Made by a program: the position numbers and the translations under genes. From NCBI GenBank assembly GCA_035279705.1, contig DATEHG010000025.1, forward strand, positions 1 to 7,504: a stretch of 7,504 bases of DNA, given 5' to 3'. A model generated the notes under the pieces. It saw nothing but the letters and a program-made list of their open reading frames with translations, searched no databases and was not told the DNA's origin. How positions within the stretch are numbered: the first letter of the stretch is position 1; every line of letters begins with the position of its first letter. Positions 1-4,637 of the stretch are shown piece after piece. This DNA comes from DATEHG01 sp035279705 (GTDB lineage Bacteria > Gemmatimonadota > Gemmatimonadetes > Gemmatimonadales > GWC2-71-9).

Positions 1-195
1 GAAGTCGACCCGATCGATGCTCGCCGTGACCGCCGGCCCGCCGGCGTGGCGGATCGCCGCGATCGCCGCCGCCTGGTCCACCAGCGCCATCAATTCGCCG
101 CCGAACAGATCGCCGAGGACGTTCTGCTGGTGGGGCATGACCAGTTGCGTCAGGACGGCGACGGAGGAGGACATCGGGCGGGACTCCGGGTTCAT
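1..195 (-). CDS. Acyl-CoA thioesterase, hotdog fold (5' part, cut by window edge)
   Basis: The first 65 residues of a hotdog-fold acyl-CoA thioesterase are visible; the gene runs off the left edge. Enzymes of this family hydrolyse acyl-CoA to free fatty acid and CoA in the cytoplasm. The diagnostic stretch is at residues 20-40: a Met-Pro-x-x-x-Asn-x-Leu-Gly segment, then Leu-Phe-Gly-Gly-Glu-Leu-Met and an Asp at residue 40. It is followed by Ala-rich helix residues, Arg-His-Ala-Gly-Gly and Val-Thr-Ala-Ser-Ile-Asp-Arg-Val-Asp-Phe, as in YciA/BFIT-type thioesterases. The start at 195 is preceded by GAGG (206-209 on the minus strand, about 10 nt away). A second Met at 174 also has a GGAG upstream and could be the true start. 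A heptamer repeat array begins only a few bases beyond this ribosome binding site, so the promoter must lie in or beyond the array. The gene is divergent from the four-helix-bundle gene. Confidence 0.85.
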   Translation of the reverse strand, partial: MNPESRPMSSSVAVLTQLVMPHQQNVLGDLFGGELMALVDQAAAIAAIRHAGGPAVTASIDRVDF

Positions 196-212
196 GCGGG
201 CGTCGCCTCAGA

Positions 213-247
213 GGGAGCGGGGAGCCGGGAGCAGGGAGCAGGGAGAG
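213..247 (+). repeat. Heptamer array, left arm of inverted pair 1
   Basis: Five consecutive 7-base units in perfect register: GGGAGCG, GGGAGCC, GGGAGCA, GGGAGCA, GGGAGAG. Bases 220-239 match the reverse complement of 677-696 exactly over 20 bases. The array lies between the thioesterase ribosome binding site and the leader of the four-helix-bundle gene. It has five GGG tracts spaced by 4 bases, so a G-quadruplex is possible. Confidence 0.93.
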
Positions 248-314
248 GTAGAAAATGGTCCGGCTCTCGATGAAATGATGACGAAGCCGGCGAGTTCTCG
301 ATCATCCTTCGCGC

Positions 315-665
315 ATGAAAACCTACAAGACGCTCCATGCCTGGCAGGAGGCGGCGACTCTCAGTCGGGAGGTCATACTTCTTGCAGTGGACTCCCGTGA
401 ACCCGCCTTCTGGCAAGCATTCGATCAATTGAAGCGCGCCTCAGTGTCGATTCGGATCAATATTGCTGAGGGCTACGCTCTTGGGAATCGCGGATCGTTT
501 CGACGACATCTCGAAATCGCGTATGGCTCGGCCGTCGAATCTGGTGAGCTGCTTGATCTACTACTCGAGCTGCAGGCAGATACTGCGCGGATCAGGTCAC
601 TGAGGGTTCGCTGCGCGCTTACAGAGCGCTTGTTGCTTGGCCTGATCCGGAAACTTAAGCGCTAG
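315..665 (+). CDS. Four helix bundle protein (23S rRNA intervening-sequence protein family)
   Basis: This 116-residue protein belongs to the four-helix-bundle family first found as the ORF in intervening sequences of 23S rRNA genes (TIGR02436/S23 type, related to the Avd accessory protein of diversity-generating retroelements). Family signs are the opening Lys-x-Tyr-x-x-Leu-x-x-Trp-x-x-Ala, the segment Ser-Ile-Arg-Ile-Asn-Ile-Ala-Glu-Gly (45-53), and Arg-Arg-His-Leu-Glu-Ile-Ala-Tyr-Gly-Ser-Ala-x-Glu (63-75). Length is normal for the family. The biochemical role of free-standing members is not known; members pack as helical oligomers and some are thought to bind nucleic acid. ATG 315 is the only plausible start after an in-frame stop at 279; no clear Shine-Dalgarno is seen. 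Codon use is less GC-rich than in neighbouring genes (ATA, ATT, CTT and AAT appear), which suggests transfer. It is not inside an rRNA gene here but is enclosed by inverted heptamer arrays. Confidence 0.88.
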   Translation: MKTYKTLHAWQEAATLSREVILLAVDSREPAFWQAFDQLKRASVSIRINIAEGYALGNRGSFRRHLEIAYGSAVESGELLDLLLELQADTARIRSLRVRCALTERLLLGLIRKLKR

Positions 666-668
666 TCC

Positions 669-696
669 TGCTCCCAGCTCCCTGCTCCCGGCTCCC
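669..696 (-). repeat. Heptamer array, right arm of inverted pair 1
   Basis: Four units in register; read on the minus strand they are GGGAGCC, GGGAGCA, GGGAGCT, GGGAGCA. The array fills the gap between the convergent stop codons of the four-helix-bundle gene (663-665) and nadE (696-698) and overlaps the last base of the latter. Confidence 0.92.
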
Positions 697-2516
697 TAGT
701 AGTCGACCGGTCGCAGGTAGTATTCCCCGATCGCGGTTTGACTGAGCATAGCCACGGTTGGGAGTCGTCTCTTCCAGTGCGTCGATTCCAGCCGCTGGCT
801 CACCAGGGCCACTTCCGCCGGCGTGAAGCCGTGGGCGGCGATGGCGGCGGCGTCATAGCCGCTCAGCAGCCAGTGAAGGATCTGGTCGGCCCGCGCGTAG
901 CTGATGCCGAAGTCGCCCTCGTCGGTCTGCCCCTGGATCAGGTCGGCGCTGGCGGGCTTGGACACGATCACGTCCGGGACGCCCACGGCGCGGGCCAGCG
1001 CCCAGACCTGGGTCTTGAAGAGATCGCCCAGCGGATTGACGGGGGGCGAATCGTCGGCATGCCAGGTGAAGTACCCCAGCAGCCGCTCGGTCTTGTTCCC
1101 GGTGCCAAGCGGGAGTGCCCGCAGCTCGGCGGAGAGATCGAACAGGGTGATCATCCGCATCCGCGCCATGATGTTGCCCTTGCGGGCGCCATCCGGATTG
1201 CCGCCGATGGCGGTGACCAGCGCGTCCACCGCGACACTGATGTCGACTGTCCGCGCCTGGACGCCGAGATGGTCGATGACGAGCTGGGCGTGGGCCAGGC
1301 TGTCGGGGCTGGAGGTGCGGTACGGCATCCGCACCGCCGTCACGTTCTCCTTCCCCAGTGCCTCCGCGGCCAGGAACGCGACCAGGGCGCTGTCGACGCC
1401 GCCCGAAAGCCCGATCACCGCCTTCTCGAAGCCGCGGCGCCGCTGGAACTCGTCGCGGATGAACTCCACCAGCCAGCGGCGGGTGAGGTCGGGATCGATC
1501 GCGAGCAGGTCGCCGGCGGCGCCTGCGTCGCCGCCGGCGGGCAGGCGGGCGGGCGGACTGGCGGGCGGTGACCCCGCGATCCTTCCGGTTCCAGATTGCC
1601 GTGGCTTTGTTGTGACTCCGTTGCCACTGCCCGCCTGCCCGTCTGCCCGCCCGAAGTGCCCTTCCAGCAAGTGCGGAAAACGAATCTCCAAATCGCTCAG
1701 CAGCGGCTGCTCGGCTCGAGCGCGGGTGATGTCGTTGAAATCGAGCGTGGTGGTGATGAGCGCCTGTTCGAACAGCGGACCTTGGGCGCGCACATCCCCC
1801 TTCGGGCCGGTGATGACCGAACCGCCGACGAATCCCTTGCCCCCCTCGAAGCCGACGAGGTGGGCCACCGCGGTGAAGACGCCGTGCTCCTCGCTGATGG
1901 CCTGGGCCAGCCGGTCCCAGCGATCGAGGTTCGAGGGGCGGCCATCGCCCTGGCCGGGCGCGATGCCGCGGGCCGGCGTGGCGCTCGGGATGAGCATGAG
2001 CTGGGCACCATCGAGCGCGGCAAGCGTCGGCACCAGCGAGTGCCAGGCGTCCTCGCACACCAGCATGGCCGCCCGGCCCCAGCGGGTATCGAACGCGGCG
2101 ATGCTGCGCCCCGGCTCGACGAAGCGCTCCTCGTCGAACACGCCGTAGGTCGGCAGGAACACCTTGCGGTGGATGTGATGGATCCCGGCTTCGGGGCCAC
2201 CCAGCGTGGCGTACATGGCGCTGTTGTGGAGCCGGTTGCGCCAGACTTCGTAGAAGCCGAGGGAAAGGTCGAGGGGGGGAGCGCCGGATTCCCGGTGGAT
2301 GCGGGTCAGGTCTTCGAACAGCTGCTCCCCGGTCAGCGCCAGCTCGCGGACTCCCCCTTCGAGGAAGTAGCCGGTGAGCGCACTCTCGGGGAGGAGGATC
2401 AGTTCCGGGGGCTGCTCCAGCGCCGCCGCCTCACGCAGCAGCGCCCCCAGCCGGCCCAGATTGCCGGCATAGTCGCCCTTGTCGGGGCGGAATTGCGCTA
2501 TCGCGAGACGGAGCAT
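696..2516 (-). CDS. nadE: Glutamine-dependent NAD+ synthetase
   Basis: The protein has 606 residues and two domains. It catalyses the last step of NAD+ synthesis in the cytoplasm: deamido-NAD+ plus ATP and glutamine gives NAD+, AMP, PPi and glutamate. The N-terminal nitrilase-type glutaminase (about 1-285) shows the triad Glu44 (Leu-Leu-Pro-Glu-Ser), Lys118 (His-Arg-Lys-Val-Phe-Leu-Pro) and Cys154 (Leu-Val-Cys-Glu-Asp). The C-terminal ATP-pyrophosphatase domain (about 338-606) has the P-loop Ser-Gly-Gly-Val-Asp-Ser (371-376), Gly-Thr-Gly-Asn-Lys-Thr-Glu (471-477) and Gly-Gln-Thr-Asp-Glu-Gly (529-534). The protein is somewhat longer than usual bacterial two-domain enzymes (roughly 540-580). 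The excess is a Gly/Pro/Ala-rich linker at about 289-327 encoded by an inverted pair of octamer arrays. Start ATG 2516 gives the typical Leu-Arg-Leu-Ala-Ile-Ala-Gln opening; there is no obvious Shine-Dalgarno. A repeat hairpin sits in its leader. Confidence 0.97.
   Translation of the reverse strand: MLRLAIAQFRPDKGDYAGNLGRLGALLREAAALEQPPELILLPESALTGYFLEGGVRELALTGEQLFEDLTRIHRESGAPPLDLSLGFYEVWRNRLHNSAMYATLGGPEAGIHHIHRKVFLPTYGVFDEERFVEPGRSIAAFDTRWGRAAMLVCEDAWHSLVPTLAALDGAQLMLIPSATPARGIAPGQGDGRPSNLDRWDRLAQAISEEHGVFTAVAHLVGFEGGKGFVGGSVITGPKGDVRAQGPLFEQALITTTLDFNDITRARAEQPLLSDLEIRFPHLLEGHFGRADGQAGSGNGVTTKPRQSGTGRIAGSPPASPPARLPAGGDAGAAGDLLAIDPDLTRRWLVEFIRDEFQRRRGFEKAVIGLSGGVDSALVAFLAAEALGKENVTAVRMPYRTSSPDSLAHAQLVIDHLGVQARTVDISVAVDALVTAIGGNPDGARKGNIMARMRMITLFDLSAELRALPLGTGNKTERLLGYFTWHADDSPPVNPLGDLFKTQVWALARAVGVPDVIVSKPASADLIQGQTDEGDFGISYARADQILHWLLSGYDAAAIAAHGFTPAEVALVSQRLESTHWKRRLPTVAMLSQTAIGEYYLRPVDY
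1536..1651. repeat. Inverted pair 2 of octamer arrays, inside nadE
   Basis: Left arm 1536-1567 has four octamers in register: GGCGGGCA, GGCGGGCG, GGCGGACT, GGCGGGCG. Right arm 1628-1651 has three, read on the minus strand as GGCGGGCA, GACGGGCA, GGCGGGCA. A 60-base non-repeated spacer, less GC-rich than the rest of nadE, lies between. The whole block is translated as the nadE interdomain linker (about residues 289-327). Because 8 is not a multiple of 3, successive units encode different residues (Gly/Arg/Ala/Gln on one side, Ser/Pro/Ala/Arg on the other). Confidence 0.88.
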
Positions 2517-2539
2517 GGGCGGGAATCTAGCAGGAAGGC

Positions 2540-2615
2540 GTGAGAGGTAAGAGGTGAGAGGTGAGAGGTGAGAGGGAACTACAGGTAACTGGCCCTCTTA
2601 CCTCTTACCTCTCAC
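2540..2615. repeat. Inverted pair 3 of heptamer arrays (hairpin) between DUF190 gene and nadE
   Basis: Left arm 2540-2574 holds five heptamers: GTGAGAG, GTAAGAG, then GTGAGAG three times. Right arm 2595-2615 holds three, read on the minus strand as GTGAGAG, GTAAGAG, GTAAGAG. Only 20 bases separate them, so the transcript can fold into a stem of about 23 base pairs with two A-C mismatches in the minus-strand RNA. It lies in the nadE leader, three bases beyond the stop of the DUF190 gene. No T-tract follows, so it is not a canonical intrinsic terminator, but it could stop, attenuate or process a read-through transcript. Confidence 0.92.
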
Positions 2616-2618
2616 GTT

Positions 2619-2957
2619 TCACGGCTCTCCCCGGTACACCAGCACCTTCACCTTCTCCAGCGTCACCAGCCCGCCCCCGATCATCCCGTCCAGCGCGGGG
2701 AGGACCTCGTTGATCTTCTCCTCGGTGTCCACGCACTCGACGATGATGGGCAGGTCGACCGAGAGCCGGAGCACCTTGTCGGTGTGGAGCCGGGCGGTGG
2801 CGCCGAACCCCATGATGGCGCGGGTGACGGTGGCGCCGGCGCAGTGGTTCTTGCGCAGATGCTCGACAATGGCCTCGTAGAGCGGGCGGCCTTCGAAGCG
2901 GTCCCGTTCGCCGAGGTGGATCCGCATCAGGACCCGTTCACCGGTGAGTCCGTGCAT
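2619..2957 (-). CDS. DUF190 family protein, fluoride-channel partner
   Basis: A 112-residue DUF190 (PF02641) protein; the family has a small ferredoxin-like fold related to PII signalling proteins and its function is not settled. Family signs are Gly-Ala-Thr-Val-Thr-Arg-Ala-Ile-Met-Gly-Phe-Gly (41-52), Leu-Ser-x-Asp-Leu-Pro-Ile-Ile-Val-Glu-Cys-Val-Asp (65-77) and the closing Gly-Gly-Leu-Val-Thr-Leu-Glu-Lys-Val-Lys-Val (95-105). It starts six bases after the crcB stop, with GGAG about 11 nt upstream inside the end of crcB, so the two are almost certainly co-transcribed. DUF190 genes often sit beside crcB. A regulatory or accessory role for the channel follows from this context and from PII resemblance, not from any direct evidence here. 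Confidence 0.92.
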   Translation of the reverse strand: MHGLTGERVLMRIHLGERDRFEGRPLYEAIVEHLRKNHCAGATVTRAIMGFGATARLHTDKVLRLSVDLPIIVECVDTEEKINEVLPALDGMIGGGLVTLEKVKVLVYRGEP

Positions 2958-2963
2958 GGCGGT

Positions 2964-3353
2964 CTACGCTCCGTGCCGGAGTTGGATCAGCTGCCGGGCC
3001 AGCGCCACTCCAGCGATGGTGCCCGCAATGGACAGGATCACGCTCGCCAGGATGTAGAGCGAGGCGCGGCGCCAGTCGCCATCCTCGATCAGGGCCACCG
3101 TCTCCCAGCTGAAGGTGGAGAAGGTGGTATATCCGCCGCAGAAGCCGATGGTGAGGAAGCCCCGCATCTCGGCGCTTACTGCGGTGGTGTCGAGCGAATA
3201 GCGCAGCAGGAACCCGATCAGCAGCGACCCGGTGACATTGATGACCAGGGTGCCCAGAGGGAACGGCCCGCCGTGCGCCCGCTGGATCAGGCCACCCAGC
3301 CAGTAGCGGCTCAGGCCGCCGATGGCACTGCCGATGGCGATGTATACAGGCAT
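2964..3353 (-). CDS. crcB: Fluoride ion channel CrcB/Fluc
   Basis: This 129-residue membrane protein matches the CrcB/Fluc family, dual-topology dimeric channels that let fluoride leave the cytoplasm. Four hydrophobic segments can be placed at about 2-22, 32-52, 66-88 and 97-120. Seen motifs are Gly-Gly-x-x-Arg (12-16), Gly-Thr-Leu-x-x-Asn-x-x-Gly-Ser (34-43, with the pore Asn39) and Gly-Phe-Cys-Gly-Gly-Tyr-Thr-Thr-Phe-Ser-Thr-Phe-Ser (70-82), which includes the two pore phenylalanines Phe78 and Phe81 and the glycine turn of the central Na+ site. It is the first gene of a two-gene operon with DUF190. No Shine-Dalgarno is present. A perfect TATAAT ends 7 bases before the ATG, suggesting a leaderless mRNA. 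No fluoride riboswitch is recognisable upstream. Confidence 0.96.
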   Translation of the reverse strand: MPVYIAIGSAIGGLSRYWLGGLIQRAHGGPFPLGTLVINVTGSLLIGFLLRYSLDTTAVSAEMRGFLTIGFCGGYTTFSTFSWETVALIEDGDWRRASLYILASVILSIAGTIAGVALARQLIQLRHGA

Positions 3354-3359
3354 CGGAGA

Positions 3360-3365
3360 ATTATA
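3360..3365 (-). promoter_or_regulatory. Candidate -10 box of crcB, leaderless
   Basis: On the minus strand this hexamer is a perfect TATAAT, and the crcB ATG begins 7 bases after it, just where transcription would be expected to start. The -35 region falls inside the adjoining octamer array (about 3383-3388, CCACAT) and does not match the consensus. Confidence 0.45.
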
Positions 3366-3517
3366 GATGGGGGGATGGGGGGATGTGGGGATTGAGGGAT
3401 GTGGGGATTGAAGGATTTGGGGGCTTACGACTCTCCGTGACTTCGGTCCATATTGCTGCAGTGTGGGGTTGTGGCGTCAGCACCCACAAATCCAAAAATC
3501 CATCAATCCGAAAATCC
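3365..3517. repeat. Inverted pair 4 of octamer arrays between crcB and phosphatase-like gene
   Basis: Left arm 3365-3420 holds seven octamers in register: AGATGGGG, GGATGGGG, GGATGTGG, GGATTGAG, GGATGTGG, GGATTGAA, GGATTTGG. Right arm 3486-3517 holds four, read on the minus strand as GGATTTTC, GGATTGAT, GGATTTTT, GGATTTGT. The 68 bases between them are not repeated. The arms fill the divergent intergenic region almost from start codon to start codon: the left arm overlaps the crcB TATAAT by one base and the right arm ends one base before the ATG at 3519. A weak plus-strand promoter-like pair (TTACGA 3425-3430, CATATT 3449-3454) lies in the spacer. Confidence 0.9.
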
Positions 3518-3518
3518 C

Positions 3519-3986
3519 ATGTCGACACCGTTTGAGGCCGCCGCCGGCCTGAACAACCGCTGCCAGGTTCTCCCCAAGCTGCTGTCGGGTGGGCAGCCGA
3601 CAGCCGACCATCTCAAGGCGCTCAAGGCCGCGGGAGTCGAGGTGGTGGTCGACATCCGCGACCCGATGGAACCCCGCCCCCTCGACGAGCCCGCGCTGGT
3701 CCGCCAGCTCGGCATGGAGTACATCAACGTCCCCCTCGTCACGGGCCGGCAGACCGACGCCGACATGGACCGGATCCTGGCGGCGCTCAGGAACAACAAG
3801 GACCGCCAGGTCTTCTACCACTGCGCCAGCGGCAACCGGATCGGCGGACCGATCATCCCCTACCTGATTCTCGACATGGGGATGGAGGAGGAGGACGCGG
3901 TCAGCGAAGCGATGCGCGTCGGGCTGCGGAGTGCGGAACTGATGGAGTGGGGGATGAGCTACGCGAGGAAGCAGCAGCTGGGGTAG
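3519..3986 (+). CDS. Cysteine-phosphatase-like protein (DSP/rhodanese-type loop, DUF442-like)
   Basis: A 155-residue protein resembling the small phosphatase-like family related to DUF442/TIGR01244 (dual-specificity phosphatase fold). Seen features: Leu-Ser-Gly-Gly-Gln-Pro (22-27), Gly-Val-Glu-Val-Val-Val-Asp-Ile-Arg (39-47) and the active-site-like loop His101-Cys102-Ala-Ser-Gly-Asn-Arg107, a Cys-x4-Arg loop as in that family rather than the classical Cys-x5-Arg. Substrate is unknown; no signal peptide, so cytoplasmic. ATG 3519 is chosen because it gives the natural N-terminus. An in-frame TTG at 3453 would add 22 residues, about half of them encoded by repeat units, and is unlikely. No Shine-Dalgarno is present because the octamer array runs up to the start codon. 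It ends with tandem stops TAG TAA. It is divergent from crcB and convergent with the NTF2-like gene. Confidence 0.85.
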   Translation: MSTPFEAAAGLNNRCQVLPKLLSGGQPTADHLKALKAAGVEVVVDIRDPMEPRPLDEPALVRQLGMEYINVPLVTGRQTDADMDRILAALRNNKDRQVFYHCASGNRIGGPIIPYLILDMGMEEEDAVSEAMRVGLRSAELMEWGMSYARKQQLG

Positions 3987-3992
3987 TAACCG

Positions 3993-4140
3993 GTGAGCGG
4001 GAAAAGAGTCTGGCTTTCGGTTGCGGTGTGAGGGCGAATCGGGGTGAGCAGTGAGCGGGAGGCACAGCCCTCCATCCAGTACTCAGGCCAGTGGGCACTC
4101 CATGAGTCGTCGCGGCTCCCGCTCACCGCTTACCGCTCAC
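3993..4140. repeat. Inverted pair 5 of heptamer arrays in a convergent intergenic region
   Basis: Left arm 4044-4057 has GTGAGCA and GTGAGCG, followed by a degenerate GGAGGCA. Right arm 4120-4140 has three units, read on the minus strand as GTGAGCG, GTAAGCG, GTGAGCG, followed by GGAGCCG. Both arms thus decay into a similar GGAG(G/C)C unit on the inner side. A lone GTGAGCG occurs at 3993-3999. The spacer between arms is about 62 bases. The pair fills most of the 192-base gap between two converging genes, and no other terminator hairpin is seen there, so it may serve as a bidirectional transcription barrier. Confidence 0.85.
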
Positions 4141-4178
4141 CCAGCATCGGCACAACCCCGGCTATCGATCCCCAAGGC

Positions 4179-4565
4179 CTACCTCCGATGCCAGTACATC
4201 CTCATCTCGGTCACCTTCTCGCCGTCCGTCTCGCAGAACAGAGCGCCCTTGGCCTCGACCCATTCCCCGGTGCGGCGGCGGCGGTAGGTGACCTTGAACT
4301 CGGTCGAGAACCAGGGGCCCACCGAAAAGATTTCCCCTGAATTGAAGGTGATCTCGGCCTGGTGGGCGGGAATGTCGCCCCAGTAGCCGCGGATTCCCTG
4401 GAGCCCCTCGATCGGCTCGGCGAACGGGGTCTCGATGAAGACGGCGGTCTCGCTGAAGATGGAGAGCTGGAGATCGACGTTGCCCTTCTGCCACCCCTTC
4501 CCGAAGGTGTCTATCAGTTCCCGCCCCAGGGCCCGCGTCGCCTCCGTGGTCATGCTCGTCACCAT
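4179..4565 (-). CDS. NTF2/SnoaL-like domain protein
   Basis: A 128-residue single-domain protein with the look of the NTF2-like superfamily: an N-terminal helical part (about 6-37), a segment of the type Phe-Ser-Glu-Thr-Ala-Val-Phe-Ile-Glu-Thr-Pro-Phe (37-48), a Gly-Ile-Arg-Gly-Tyr-Trp helix (57-62), then strands ending in Glu-Met-Arg-Met-Tyr-Trp (120-125). Members range from ketosteroid isomerase-like enzymes to ligand-binding proteins, and nothing here fixes a substrate. No signal peptide. The start at 4565 is supported by a good ribosome binding site (GGAAAGGA, 4573-4580 on the minus strand, 7 nt spacing). Met5 at 4553 lacks one. It is divergent from the large TPR/hydrolase gene, and the 72 bases between the starts must hold both promoters. 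Confidence 0.82.
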   Translation of the reverse strand: MVTSMTTEATRALGRELIDTFGKGWQKGNVDLQLSIFSETAVFIETPFAEPIEGLQGIRGYWGDIPAHQAEITFNSGEIFSVGPWFSTEFKVTYRRRRTGEWVEAKGALFCETDGEKVTEMRMYWHRR

Positions 4566-4572
4566 CCCGCCA

Positions 4573-4580
4573 TCCTTTCC
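4573..4580 (-). promoter_or_regulatory. Ribosome binding site of NTF2-like gene
   Basis: GGAAAGGA on the minus strand, 7 nt before the ATG at 4565. It is the clearest Shine-Dalgarno in the window and decides the start against the downstream Met at 4553. Confidence 0.7.
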
Positions 4581-4637
4581 GATCGAGAGTCGTCGTTCGC
4601 CTTGTTTGCAAGCGCCGGGCGCATGATGATACCTGCC

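Larger units (their letters stand above)
213..696. mobile_element. Putative repeat-bounded unit carrying a four-helix-bundle gene
   Basis: A 484-base segment is bounded by facing heptamer arrays (213-247 and 669-696) and contains one complete gene (315-665). The right arm starts four bases after that gene's stop and ends on the first base of the nadE stop codon. No transposase, target-site duplication or recognised insertion sequence ends are visible, so mobility is an inference. It rests on the inverted ends, the tight boundaries, the lower-GC content of the cargo gene, and the family's known occurrence as the ORF of inverted-repeat-flanked intervening sequences in 23S rRNA genes (for example in Leptospira). 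Confidence 0.35.

Noticed and set aside
315..665. Diversity-generating retroelement (Avd-like protein)
   Set aside because: No reverse transcriptase, template repeat or variable repeat is visible in the window; only the general fold family is shared.
738..2543. Long open frames on the plus strand and other minus frames across nadE
   Set aside because: They are shadows of nadE in GC-rich DNA; the translations are Arg/Pro/Ala-rich with no recognisable domain.
3354..3480. Fluoride riboswitch upstream of crcB
   Set aside because: I see no conserved crcB-motif segments on the minus strand; the region is filled by the octamer array and a -10 box next to the start codon.
213..4140. CRISPR array
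   Set aside because: Units are 7-8 bases with no spacers of constant length, and no cas genes are present.
4611..4622. Near-palindrome GCGCC-G-GGCGC before the hydrolase-like gene
   Set aside because: It is short and GC-only, expected by chance in this composition; there is no second copy to support an operator.
4362..4637. Upstream extension of the large hydrolase-like reading frame
   Set aside because: It is antisense to the well-supported NTF2-like gene, and a good signal peptide begins only after 4623-4638.
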